DNA of 64,000 nucleotides from Pacificibacter maritimus (GTDB taxonomy: Bacteria > Pseudomonadota > Alphaproteobacteria > Rhodobacterales > Rhodobacteraceae). The position numbers and the translations under genes were made by a program. Of the stretch, positions 19,800-28,372 are shown one piece after another. Position 1 is the stretch's first letter. Each line of letters starts with the position of its first letter. Location of the stretch: positions 248,001-312,000 of the forward strand of contig NZ_RKQK01000001.1 of the NCBI RefSeq assembly GCF_003814915.1, in the 5' to 3' direction. Below the pieces are notes generated by a model that worked only from the letters and a program-made list of their open reading frames with translations, did not search any database and was not told the origin of the DNA.

Positions 19800-20795
19800 T
19801 TATGCGGGCATTCCTATGATGCGGCGCGACACAAACGGCGTGTCGTGATCGATCAACTTTGGCATCTGTTGCAGATCTTCGCCTTGCGCCACATGGGCGT
19901 CATAGTCCGATTGTAAGGCTTGCGTGTCCTCAAGCGCTTCTTGATCGGCGGACAAGGGCATTTCGTCATCGTCGATGTTAAAAGCGGCTTCCAGATCGTC
20001 ATCATAGAGCCCGCCGAGGGGCTGCAGTTGCGGATGATCCGTTGCGCGCAGATCAGCGGGGCTGTCGTGTTCTTGTGCTGTTTGTGCAATTTCATGTGCA
20101 TCCAAAATCTGCACTGAGAGGTCGGGTCCATCGGTCACTGCGTCTGTCGGTATATTCAGCGCGGCAAAATCAGCTTCGGTCTGTGCTGTCGCCGCGGTCA
20201 AAGGGGCCTCGTCTAGGTGGTCGGCTAGCTGGTCGTCGGGTAGCTGGTCGTCGTGCGGTGCGTCAAATTGTGCTGCGCTTGTCTCGCTATCGAAAACATC
20301 AACTGTTTCAGCATCACATTGGGGTTGCGCTATGTCTTCAGAGAATTCTGCAGATGCATCGGGATCAATTGGGTCAAATTCAGGAGCCGCTGAGAGTTCT
20401 GTAGCGTCGGTTTCAATGTCAGTTGCGGGGGCGTATTCCGTCTCATACAATGTCTCGGCAGGCGTCGGCATCGTGATCAATTCGGAAGGCGCGGCCTGCA
20501 CAGCATCGGCGGCAGATTTAGAACGGGGCCAAAGCAACACATAGGTTTGCTTGGCTTGGGTATACATCGCAGGATCGTTCAGAATATCGACAGGCAAAAG
20601 GGTGGTATCAAGCGACCGTGTGGTGCGGGTTTCGATCACTGCAACACGGTCACCGCCGTTGATGCGCTGCACCGAAAGCTCTGACGCGTTGGCACGAATT
20701 TCATCGCATAATTCTTCTTCGCGCTCGCGCAATTCTGATAGGGTTTTACGCAAGGCAGTCAGTTCGTCGACGGCAGGCAGCACCATATTATTCAT
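19800..20795 (-). CDS. Acidic conserved protein with long disordered tail
   Basis: The protein is 331 aa. AAGGAG at ideal distance fixes this ATG; the longer reading is unlikely. Residues 1-90 match the 111-aa paralogue beside it: a coiled-coil-like helix plus an LNDP-containing beta region. Residues 100-310 are extremely rich in Asp, Glu, Ala and Thr and probably disordered. No signal peptide or membrane segment is seen. It may be an adaptor or scaffold, but this cannot be shown. Confidence 0.7.
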   Translation of the reverse strand: MNNMVLPAVDELTALRKTLSELREREEELCDEIRANASELSVQRINGGDRVAVIETRTTRSLDTTLLPVDILNDPAMYTQAKQTYVLLWPRSKSAADAVQAAPSELITMPTPAETLYETEYAPATDIETDATELSAAPEFDPIDPDASAEFSEDIAQPQCDAETVDVFDSETSAAQFDAPHDDQLPDDQLADHLDEAPLTAATAQTEADFAALNIPTDAVTDGPDLSVQILDAHEIAQTAQEHDSPADLRATDHPQLQPLGGLYDDDLEAAFNIDDDEMPLSADQEALEDTQALQSDYDAHVAQGEDLQQMPKLIDHDTPFVSRRIIGMPA

Positions 20796-20938
20796 AATCA
20801 AGATCTCCTTAACCACCATTTGAGGGCGAGTCGGTTAAAAAAGTCCGAATTGCCCACGGCTTGATGGCAAGTAGATCAAGTTTTTGACATTTTTTTTGAT
20901 ATCCCCTCAAAATAGCATCCGCTTTGAGGGGCTGCGGA

Positions 20939-21928
20939 TTAATCCGCGGTGTCAGCCTTGTCCGATAGGTTTTGCCGCGCTGCTTTTAAAGCTTTACGAA
21001 ACCGCCAACCATTGCGGGATTTCAACGCATGTTCGCACAATTGTATCGTCAACTGAGGGCGCTTTTTCGAGGTTACTTCAGTTAAAAGGCGACGCAAATA
21101 GCCCCCGTGTTCACGTCGATTGCGTAGGGCTTGTGTCAATTTGCGTTGGGTTAAACCATCACTCATGGCCGCTTTAACAATCGGTTCTATGGCCTTCATT
21201 TCGAGGAGTTCGAATTCGGGGTCAGTGCCAAAGTTGCGGATGGGGCGCAAAGTGGTGTGGGGTCGATTGAACAAAGCCGCGTGCATGGCATCATCTGGTA
21301 CAGTTGGATCATAAAGAACCCAGACGTTATCTGCGGCATCCACCATATCTGGGGCAAAGCCATAGCGGGTTGAAAAATCCATACGGCGCAGGCCATCAAA
21401 GCGTTTGTCCCACGAGGCAAGGCGGGCATCCAATGTGGCTTGTGGCGCGATTGCGATCACAGTGGCGCCGGGGGCTGCGACAGAATAAGCGCTTGCTGCA
21501 TATCCGCTGGCACCTGCGCCATAGAAAACGACCTTGTCAAAATCTTCAAAAAAGCCTTCTTCAACGAGGCGATCAAAATAGCCGTATATAAAGTGACTGC
21601 GGAACCAATGAGATTTCAGATCTTGCGCATGGGCCAAGATCGTCAGGTGTGACCAATCGTGACTTTGGGCCAATGTGTGACCAATGGGCAGGCCAGTATC
21701 ACTGCGCTCTGTGATGCTTTCATAGGTTTCGAAGGTCACCAAAAGACTTGGGGATCTGTCGCCAAACATCACGCTATGATCTGGTCCTAGGGGTTCAAAA
21801 TACCCAATATCTTCGCCAAGATCTTCGACCGCATCCAGCCATTGCTCGACAGGCAGATCCGAAATGTCATCCATTTCAGCTGTCGGGCCTTTGATGGTTT
21901 GGTTTGTATCTGGTGTTAACTTATCCAT
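20939..21928 (-). CDS. Conserved hypothetical, alpha/beta-hydrolase-like
   Basis: The protein is 329 aa. The middle contains VVFYGAGASGYAASAYSVAAPG after a beta strand, which looks like a nucleophile elbow (GxSxG-type) of an alpha/beta-hydrolase. ATVIAIAPQATLD follows, as in serine hydrolases, and a possible acid lies in NVWVLYDPTVPDD. Homologues in roseobacters are sometimes labelled PAPS reductase, but I see no PAPS-binding or C-terminal Cys motif here. The C-terminus is basic. Confidence 0.65.
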   Translation of the reverse strand: MDKLTPDTNQTIKGPTAEMDDISDLPVEQWLDAVEDLGEDIGYFEPLGPDHSVMFGDRSPSLLVTFETYESITERSDTGLPIGHTLAQSHDWSHLTILAHAQDLKSHWFRSHFIYGYFDRLVEEGFFEDFDKVVFYGAGASGYAASAYSVAAPGATVIAIAPQATLDARLASWDKRFDGLRRMDFSTRYGFAPDMVDAADNVWVLYDPTVPDDAMHAALFNRPHTTLRPIRNFGTDPEFELLEMKAIEPIVKAAMSDGLTQRKLTQALRNRREHGGYLRRLLTEVTSKKRPQLTIQLCEHALKSRNGWRFRKALKAARQNLSDKADTAD

Positions 21929-22315
21929 GTCTCACGCGTCTTTCGAGGTAAACCTAAAGTGTGCTCACGTTTGGCAGGGGCCATTGAGGGCACTTAAACT
22001 TGGTTAACTGATGACTCGTCATTAGGGCGTTTTAGCGTTCTTCAAAAGGAGATTTTTGCCTAAATGGTTAAATGTTTCTTACAGCGAAACGGTCACCGCT
22101 TGAATGTATTATTGATCAAAAAACATCACAGACTAGGGCGGAATTGTGACGGGCTTTCAAGGGAATCAAGTCTTCGCTTGCTTTTCAAAGCTGGCCATCA
22201 ACGCCGCGCAAAAGTCATGGTTGCGCAGACCATCCATGTGGTCGCGTGCAGGTAAATCGGATTCGAAGCGTCTACGACCAAGAGCATGCAGTCGCAATGT
22301 GATCGCGGGGGAGGT
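21929..22315. other. Intergenic stretch, no convincing gene
   Basis: Only weak short reading frames are seen. A 23-codon minus-strand frame ending at 22166 has protein-like composition but no ribosome site and may be a gene remnant. Two TTAA half-sites near 21994-22007 are spaced by 6, not the 7 expected for CtrA. Confidence 0.4.
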
Positions 22316-22531
22316 CTATGACAAAATCGCGCCGATGGTCACAGCGCCAAGGCCGATCGCGGAAATCATCAAAGCCACCAAATTAAGCGCAATGACGCGC
22401 TGTAAACGGGCGCGTATGTCTTCGTCTGTCCCACCTTGTTTTTTGGCTTTTGCAGCTTGCACGATGCAATAGATCAAAAGGGCCACGCCACTTAGGGTTA
22501 AGGCAACGCCTGCATAAATTAAAATGTCCAT
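22316..22531 (-). CDS. Small two-helix membrane protein
   Basis: The protein is 71 aa. AAAGGGA upstream fixes the ATG giving MDILIYAGVALTLSG. Two membrane helices (about residues 3-24 and 47-69) flank a charged cytosolic loop (KAKKQGGTDEDIRARLQR). The function is unknown; such proteins are common beside gapR in Rhodobacteraceae, by recollection rather than search. Confidence 0.75.
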   Translation of the reverse strand: MDILIYAGVALTLSGVALLIYCIVQAAKAKKQGGTDEDIRARLQRVIALNLVALMISAIGLGAVTIGAILS

Positions 22532-22778
22532 CGCTGGTCCCTTTCGACTGCTGTGCCAATATGATCTGTCGCCTACAGTGCATGGGCCATTTGTGCAAGT
22601 TTTTGCGACTCCATTGGCGATTTTATAACTGATCTGATCCATTGGCGCGGGGGCAACAGTTTGCCGATTGCGCCCGTTCACGGTGGGGCTGTCTCTTGCT
22701 TTGAAGGCAAGGTGGCGCTAGGGATCACCGCAACTTATGGCCCCGCGCCAATTCACATTTGAAAATAAAGGTCCCGCT

Positions 22779-23054
22779 ATGATCGATGATGACAACACCC
22801 CCTCTGGCCCAGATGCATCTTACCGTGTAACGGCCGATGAGTTGCGCCAATTCGTTGAACGCTATGAGCGTCTTGAAATGGAAAAGAAAGACATCGCGGA
22901 TCAGCAAAAAGAAGTGATGGCCGAAGCCAAGGGGCGCGGATATGACACGAAAGTGCTGCGCAAAGTGATCGCCTTGCGTAAAAAATCTACCGATGAAATT
23001 GCCGAAGAAGAAGCTGTGCTGGAAATGTACAAAGAAGCGCTGGGCATGGGGTGA
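22779..23054 (+). CDS. gapR: Nucleoid-associated protein GapR (DUF2312)
   Basis: GapR binds overtwisted, AT-rich DNA and helps replication and segregation in alphaproteobacteria. The 91-aa protein has the family N-terminus (VTADELRQFVERYERLE), a long basic coiled coil, and KGRGYDTKVLRKVIALRKK. AAAGG precedes this ATG; the earlier in-frame start is ignored. It is divergent from the small membrane protein. Confidence 0.92.
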   Translation: MIDDDNTPSGPDASYRVTADELRQFVERYERLEMEKKDIADQQKEVMAEAKGRGYDTKVLRKVIALRKKSTDEIAEEEAVLEMYKEALGMG

Positions 23055-23139
23055 TATTGGTCATCCCTTGTGACGAGATTGCCATTGGGCCGCGCCAGAA
23101 AGACCTTGCATGACGCAGATACGCCTGAGAACAAAGACC

Positions 23140-23838
23140 ATGAAGCGACGCATTGTGTTGTCTTTTCTGGCTTTGATCTTGGGCTTTTCTTTAGGGCTTT
23201 TGGCCTTTGGTGGCAGTCCTGTTTTGGCGGCGCTATGCCCGCAGTGTTTCGGTTTTAGCAAAGTTAGCCCGAATTTATATATTGAAGCGCGCGCCTCGGG
23301 CCGTGGCCCAGAGCTGTTGAACCGTATTCAAAGTGCCAAGCAAAAGATCGCACCCGCTTTTGAAGGGCTGCCTGCCGCCGCGCAGCCCAAAGCCCCACGG
23401 ATCGTGGCCTGCGTGACGCCAACTTGCGACTCCTTTATGGGCGGGGCAAATACCTTGGCCGAAGCATACGGCGCACAGTTTATCTATCTCGGCCCAAGTG
23501 GTTTGGATCGGTCGATCATCGCCCATGAGCTGGTGCATACGACCTTGTCGCAGGTTTTGGGCTGGCGACAAAAACACAGTTTTCCTGCTTGGGTGGATGA
23601 AGGATTGGCTGTCTATATCAGTGATGATCCGCGCTTTGATCTTGATCCAGCAACCTGTCAGGTATCGATTGACCCTTGGCCAGAAAAAGCCCGCGATTGG
23701 CGACATATAACAGGTCAAAACGGCGCGGCACAAAGTGCGGCCTATTACGGATCAGCGGGCTGTGCTGTTTCTAAATGGTTTGCGACGCATCCTGAAAAGG
23801 ATTTGCACGATCTCTTGACGCTGCATATGACGCCTTGA
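23140..23838 (+). CDS. Exported zinc metallopeptidase-like protein (HExxH)
   Basis: The protein is 232 aa from the chosen start. A signal peptide or membrane anchor (MKRRIVLSFLALILGFSLG) is followed by CPQC. The gluzincin signature is visible: HELVH, then WVDEGLAVY about 24 residues later, giving two His and a downstream Glu as zinc ligands. Cys pairs (CPQC, CVTPTC) suggest disulfides in the periplasm. The substrate is unknown. A second start 30 bases upstream is possible. Confidence 0.78.
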   Translation: MKRRIVLSFLALILGFSLGLLAFGGSPVLAALCPQCFGFSKVSPNLYIEARASGRGPELLNRIQSAKQKIAPAFEGLPAAAQPKAPRIVACVTPTCDSFMGGANTLAEAYGAQFIYLGPSGLDRSIIAHELVHTTLSQVLGWRQKHSFPAWVDEGLAVYISDDPRFDLDPATCQVSIDPWPEKARDWRHITGQNGAAQSAAYYGSAGCAVSKWFATHPEKDLHDLLTLHMTP

Positions 23839-23872
23839 GGTCTGTGTCATGCAAGACGAAAACACTTCTATT

Positions 23873-23888
23873 GGCCCCAATTGGGGCC
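23873..23888. repeat. 16-bp perfect palindrome between convergent genes
   Basis: GGCCCCAATTGGGGCC is a perfect palindrome between the peptidase gene and the next minus-strand gene. Neither side has a clear T-run, so it is a weak terminator at best or a protein site. Confidence 0.4.
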
Positions 23889-23895
23889 TGACGTC

Positions 23896-24765
23896 CTAGG
23901 GTTGAATAAACCGTACACCTGGAATGTCTTCGATCTCGTATAGGTCATCTTCATAGCGATCGGTAAGCCGCGTGATCAGCGCATCATCCCATCCAGGTAG
24001 GTCTATTTCTTCTTCGATGGCGTCTTCGTCGACGTATTTGTCAAGAAAAGCCGCCAAAATGCGGCGTCTTTGCAGTTCGTTTTGCGGCCTATGCGTATTC
24101 AAATAAGTGCGCAGGCGCTTCATGCCCTCGCGTTTCATAATCATCGCCAAAATATCTAAACCGCCATCAATAGGCACCATCGGGCCAAGTCCCGCAAGTT
24201 CGCGCATAATCTGCGCCCATGTGAGCGGAGTGTCTTCATAAGCAAAAACAGTCACAGGCACGTCAGGGCAGGCCGCGCGCACCGATTTGATAAAATCCGA
24301 CCACAGAATGCTATCCAGATCCGTTTCCCCAATGAATTCTGCATAGCCCGCAGGGTCGGGGACGGCTTCTGGAATAAAGGTCGCAGGATTGCGCACCCCT
24401 ATGTGAAATTCCATTTCGCTATTGGGAAAGACATTGCGCAGCCATTTCAGCTTAAACTGCGCTTTGCCATACAGGCGTCCACCATGAAAAATTGCCTGCG
24501 GTTGACAGATCAGATCTTCGTAGCTCATGACCACCCGGTCGCAGGCGTCCATCTCTGTGATGTCTTCTATGATGATCTGTTCTGCTTCTGCCGTGGCGCG
24601 GCTGTTTTTCACCCGCTTCATCATCTGCGGCAAAACTTCGCGGTACCGCGCGGGAGAAGGCACGATAATGCCGTGCTGTTCTAGGGTCGACCTGTTTTTC
24701 AACAACCCCCGCATCAAAGTGGAGCCGTAAGTGTAATGCGCGCCGATATGGAAAGAAATATTCAT
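23896..24765 (-). CDS. Sulfotransferase-like protein with altered P-loop
   Basis: The protein is 289 aa. AAAAGG at 8 bases sets the start at MNISFHIG. The N-terminus has the shape of PAPS-dependent sulfotransferases (FHIGAHYTYGSTLMRGLLKNR), where others read HIGxxKTGTTxLQ. The PAPS-binding Lys is replaced. Further on, GVRNPATFIPEAV resembles the 3'-phosphate loop. It may be an inactive or divergent member. The C-terminus is very acidic. A second sulfotransferase-like gene at 35535 keeps the Lys. Confidence 0.6.
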   Translation of the reverse strand: MNISFHIGAHYTYGSTLMRGLLKNRSTLEQHGIIVPSPARYREVLPQMMKRVKNSRATAEAEQIIIEDITEMDACDRVVMSYEDLICQPQAIFHGGRLYGKAQFKLKWLRNVFPNSEMEFHIGVRNPATFIPEAVPDPAGYAEFIGETDLDSILWSDFIKSVRAACPDVPVTVFAYEDTPLTWAQIMRELAGLGPMVPIDGGLDILAMIMKREGMKRLRTYLNTHRPQNELQRRRILAAFLDKYVDEDAIEEEIDLPGWDDALITRLTDRYEDDLYEIEDIPGVRFIQP

Positions 24766-24943
24766 AAAAGCGGCCTTTTCTCGCGTCATATTAAGACCTG
24801 ACATTGCGTCAGTATCCTTGGTGTGTGTGGGGGTAGTATATGCGCTTTTCTGGACAGTTAAACTGGTTTCGCGTATGCGGTGCGTAGAATGACCTACCAA
24901 ATTTATCAACCACTGCGCTGCGCCGCCTGAACTGGGGTTTTAA

Positions 24944-26638
24944 ATGTCACTGGCACCTGCCTCATCCGATAAGTCTACTCCCAGTCCAAAATCGCGTTTG
25001 AAGCGGGTCAAAGGCATCAGCATTTGGTCTTTGGGGGCAGCGGTGATCGCCGCATTCGTTTTGTTGCCTATTTTGGCTGTGCTTTGGGTGGCGCTCAATC
25101 CAACAGAAAATATCTGGCCGCATTTGATGGCCACGACTTTACCACGCTACGCTATCACCACGGCTGTTTTGACATTTGGTGTGGCCTGTCTTGCAGCCTG
25201 TGTCGGCACAGGCGCGGCTTGGCTTGTTACGATGTATCGTTTTCCTTTGTCCAAACCTTTGCAATGGTTACTTTTGTTGCCCTTGGCGATTCCTGCCTAT
25301 GTCGGGGCCTATGCTTTGGTCGATTTTCTGGAATACGCGGGCCCTGTGCAAACTTTGTTACGTGATCTGTTTGGCTGGCGGTCCTCACGTGATTACGCTT
25401 TTCCTGAAATCAGATCTCTTGGATCTGCCATCATCGTCTTGGCTGCGGCTTTAACCCCATACGTGTTTTTAATGACACGGGCTGCATTTCGGGAACAATC
25501 TGGATCGATCTATGAAGTGTCGCGCGCATTGGGGGCAGGGGGATTTGCACGGTTTTGGCGGGTCGGTGTGCCCATGGCGCGTCCCGCCATTGCAGCAGGC
25601 ACCGCGATCGTCATGATGGAAACCGTATCGGATTATGGAACAGTTTCTTATTTCGCTGTGCAAACCCTGACCACGGGAATCTTTTCCACTTGGCTAGAGG
25701 CAGGGAACGCAGGCGGGGCGGCGCAAATCGCATCTGTCGTCTTGTTGGTCGTGTTTTTGATCATCGCCTTTGAAAAACTCTCTCGCGGTCGGGCCCGTTA
25801 CCACGGGGGGGCGCGTCATCCGCGTCCGATCACTGCGATCAGACTAATAGGGTGGCGCGCGGCTTTCGCCTGTGTGGCCTGCCTTGTTCCGTTTCTTGTG
25901 GGCTTTGTGTTGCCCGTCTCCGTTATCTCTATGCATGCGCTGGGCGAGCCTGAGCAATGGGTCAAACCGGGTTTGATCCAAGCCTTCCGCAACACAATAA
26001 CTGTCGCGGGGAGTGCTGCTTTCATAACCGTGGCCGCGGCTTTGTTTATGGTTTATGGCGTACGCCTTACGGGGCGCAATCTGCCGCGCCTTTTATTGCC
26101 ATTTTCAACCCTCGGTTACGCAGCCCCTGGCGCTGTGCTGGGGATCGGTATTTTGATTCCTCTGGCGGCCTTCGACAATGCCTTGGCTGATGGGATTCTC
26201 GCGCTCACAGGGCATGATATCGGGCTTTTGTTAACTGGGTCTGCCTTTGCCATTATTTTTGCCTATGTGGTTCGGTTCTTTGCTATCGCGCAGGGCGCTG
26301 CTGATTCCGCTATGGGACGGATTGCGCCCTCTTTACCCATGGCTGCCCGCTCTTTGGGGCAAACCTTGGGGGGCACGTTGCGCCGTGTCTATATCCCCCT
26401 CATTCGTGGTTCTGTTGGAACCGCTTTGCTGTTGGTTTTTGTAGATTGCGTGAAAGAATTACCTGCGACACTTCTGTTGCGCCCCTTTAACTTCAATACC
26501 TTGGCCACGCGCGTGCATGAAAAGGCATCCTTGGAGCACCTTGAAGAAGCCTCTCCTGCGGCGCTTTTGGTCATCGGTGTCAGTTTGGTCGCGGTGATTT
26601 TAATGGCGCGGTCAAAAGATGCCTCTGACGTGACCTAA
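24944..26638 (+). CDS. Iron(III)-type ABC transporter permease (two fused permease domains)
   Basis: The 564-aa protein has about twelve membrane segments in two homologous halves, each with an ABC-contact loop (YEVSRALGAGGFARFWRVGVP and AARSLGQTLGGTLRRVYIP). This fits the FbpB/AfuB ferric-iron permeases. The usual periplasmic binding protein and ATPase genes are not adjacent; they would be elsewhere. It ends shortly before the island. Confidence 0.85.
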   Translation: MSLAPASSDKSTPSPKSRLKRVKGISIWSLGAAVIAAFVLLPILAVLWVALNPTENIWPHLMATTLPRYAITTAVLTFGVACLAACVGTGAAWLVTMYRFPLSKPLQWLLLLPLAIPAYVGAYALVDFLEYAGPVQTLLRDLFGWRSSRDYAFPEIRSLGSAIIVLAAALTPYVFLMTRAAFREQSGSIYEVSRALGAGGFARFWRVGVPMARPAIAAGTAIVMMETVSDYGTVSYFAVQTLTTGIFSTWLEAGNAGGAAQIASVVLLVVFLIIAFEKLSRGRARYHGGARHPRPITAIRLIGWRAAFACVACLVPFLVGFVLPVSVISMHALGEPEQWVKPGLIQAFRNTITVAGSAAFITVAAALFMVYGVRLTGRNLPRLLLPFSTLGYAAPGAVLGIGILIPLAAFDNALADGILALTGHDIGLLLTGSAFAIIFAYVVRFFAIAQGAADSAMGRIAPSLPMAARSLGQTLGGTLRRVYIPLIRGSVGTALLLVFVDCVKELPATLLLRPFNFNTLATRVHEKASLEHLEEASPAALLVIGVSLVAVILMARSKDASDVT

Positions 26639-26890
26639 CCAAAATGGAATCGCGTGAGCAGATGCGACCAATGTGAACAGACGAGTCGCCCAAATCCTAT
26701 GAATCGATCCGCAAATGGCTTTATTGTGATTTGTTAAAGGGTGGGGGCACAAGATTTTTTAGGCCAACAGAGCGCTATTTTTAGACGCTTGATTTGTGGT
26801 TTTTCTAACAAAAAAAGGGCTTTGCTGTGATGTCGATCGCAGCCTCTCTAAAACTTTTAAAAATAGTTCAAAAAACCCTCAAAAATCCTC

Positions 26891-26918
26891 TTGCACCCCC
26901 CCAGTAAAATCCTTAAAC
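26891..26918 (+). promoter_or_regulatory. Possible tRNA-Thr promoter
   Basis: TTGCAC and TTAAAC are separated by 16 bases, and the tRNA begins 11 bases after the second. The -35 match is good, the -10 weak. Confidence 0.35.
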
Positions 26919-26928
26919 GACCCTCAGT

Positions 26929-27004
26929 GCCCCTATAGCTCAGCTGGTAGAGCAACTGATTTGTAATCAGTAGGTCCGCGGTTCGAGTCCGTGTGGGGGC
27001 ACCA
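26929..27004 (+). tRNA. tRNA-Thr (anticodon TGT)
   Basis: This is a complete 76-base cloverleaf with a 7-bp acceptor stem, D loop AGCTCAGCTGGTAGAGC, anticodon loop TTTGTAA in an ACTGA/TCAGT stem, a GGTTCGAGTCC T arm, and encoded CCA. Anticodon bases are 26962-26964. Its 3' half is the integration target of the island that follows, and the gene is left intact. Confidence 0.96.
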
Positions 27005-27079
27005 TTTTCACATCCAGTAATATACCAAGACATCCGATAAGCCATTTGTTATAAGGGTTTTGCGGCGTTTCTTTGTCCG
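26988..27079. repeat. Left attachment repeat (attL), tRNA-Thr 3' end plus flank
   Basis: About 92 bases, from the T arm of the tRNA to CTTTGTCCG, recur at the right end of the island with four or so differences, including one missing G in the acceptor run and TATACC versus TATCCC. The first 17 bases are tRNA sequence and the rest lies between the tRNA and the integrase. Confidence 0.9.
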
Positions 27080-27106
27080 ATGGCGTTTTAGGCCGTCCGA
27101 TACGAT

Positions 27107-27127
27107 GCCCCCAGATTGGGGGGCTTT
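27107..27127 (+). terminator. Hairpin between tRNA and integrase
   Basis: GCCCCC and GGGGGC form a 6-bp stem with a 6-base loop, followed by TTT. It may end the tRNA transcript or shield the integrase mRNA. The T-run is short. Confidence 0.35.
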
Positions 27128-27167
27128 CTGGGGGCTCCGCGTTGGACGTGAAAAAGCGAGGCCCCCA

Positions 27168-28355
27168 ATGCCATTAAGTGATTCAAAGATTCGAAATTTG
27201 AAACCCAAAGACAAATCGTTCAAAGTTTCTGACTTTGAGGGGCTCTATATTTTGGTGAAACCCAACGGCTCCAAGCTTTGGAATTTCAAATACCGTTTGC
27301 ATGGCGCGGAAAGGAAATTATCGATTGGAGCCTATCCCGATGTCAGCTTGGCGCAGGCGCGTAAAATCAAGTCTGAAGCCCGTGCACAGGTCGCAGCAGG
27401 CATCGACCCAAGCGAGGCCAAGCAAGAGGCCAAGGCCCAAGCCCGCGAAGCGCATGGCAACACATTTGAGAAAATCGGCGCGGCGTTTCTCAACAAGCAA
27501 CAGATCGAAGGCAAATCCAAAGCCACTTTGGACAAGACGGCCTATCACCTGAAATTGGCGAACGCAGCTTTTGGGCGCAAACCGATCACAGAAATCACTG
27601 CGCCGATGATTTTGAAATGCCTGCGCAAGGTCGAGGCCAAGGGCAACTATGAGACCGCTCACCGCCTGCGCGCCCGCATTGGCTCTGTCTTTCGTTATGC
27701 CGTGGCCAGCGGGCTAGCGGAGACTGATCCTACCTATGCCCTCAAAGACGCGCTGATAAAACCAACCCGCGTGCACCGCGCCGCAATCACCGATCCCAAA
27801 GCCTTTGGCGCGCTGTTGCGTGAGGTGGACGCCTTTGAGGGGCAGGTGACCACGCGTATTGGTCTGAAATTCTTGGCCCTCACAGCCCAAAGACCAGGCG
27901 AGGTGCGTCATGCAAAATGGGAAGAGTTTGATTTTCAGGAAAAAGTCTGGGCATTGCCCGCCGCTAAAATGAAAATGCGCCGCGATCACTATGTGCCACT
28001 GTCAGAGCAAGCCATCGCACTTTTAAATGAGTTGCGCATGATCACGGGCAATGGGGTTTATTTGTTCCCCTCTTTGCGTTCTTGGCAACGTCCCATGTCA
28101 GAAAATACCCTTAACGCAGCTTTGCGTCGCATGGGGTATTCTGGTGAGGAAATGACTGCCCACGGCTTTCGCGCGAGCTTTTCAACCTTGGCCAACCAAA
28201 GCGGCCTGTGGAATCCCGACGCGATTGAAGTGGCTCTTGCACATGTTGAGCGCAACGAGGTGCGCAAAGCCTATAATCGCGGGCATTATTGGGATGAACG
28301 CGTAAAGCTTGCAGATTGGTGGGCGACGGTATTGGATGATCTCAGACAAGGTTAA
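27168..28355 (+). CDS. int: P4-type tyrosine integrase
   Basis: The 395-aa integrase has an N-terminal DUF4102 arm-binding domain (SDSKIRNLKPKDKSFKVSDF), a core-binding SAM-like domain and a C-terminal catalytic domain. Catalytic residues are seen in QRPGEVRHAKW (Arg), HGFRASFST (His/Arg) and the tyrosine in RKAYNRGHY. GAGG precedes this ATG; the earlier in-frame ATG lies in the attL flank. It directs integration at the adjacent tRNA-Thr. Confidence 0.93.
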   Translation: MPLSDSKIRNLKPKDKSFKVSDFEGLYILVKPNGSKLWNFKYRLHGAERKLSIGAYPDVSLAQARKIKSEARAQVAAGIDPSEAKQEAKAQAREAHGNTFEKIGAAFLNKQQIEGKSKATLDKTAYHLKLANAAFGRKPITEITAPMILKCLRKVEAKGNYETAHRLRARIGSVFRYAVASGLAETDPTYALKDALIKPTRVHRAAITDPKAFGALLREVDAFEGQVTTRIGLKFLALTAQRPGEVRHAKWEEFDFQEKVWALPAAKMKMRRDHYVPLSEQAIALLNELRMITGNGVYLFPSLRSWQRPMSENTLNAALRRMGYSGEEMTAHGFRASFSTLANQSGLWNPDAIEVALAHVERNEVRKAYNRGHYWDERVKLADWWATVLDDLRQG

Positions 28356-28372
28356 AAGGTGTTTGAGAAACG

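Noticed and set aside
21994-22007. CtrA site
   Set aside because: TTAA half-sites are spaced by 6 bases rather than the 7 of the consensus.
22166-22237. Short minus-strand protein-like frame
   Set aside because: 23 codons with no ribosome site or upstream part; it could be a remnant but cannot be supported as a gene.
26988-27004. tRNA disruption by the island
   Set aside because: The cloverleaf and CCA are complete on the left side; only the right copy has lost a base.
27060-27167. Longer integrase N-terminus
   Set aside because: Those 36 codons lie in the attachment flank, have no family similarity and no ribosome site; the ATG at 27168 does.
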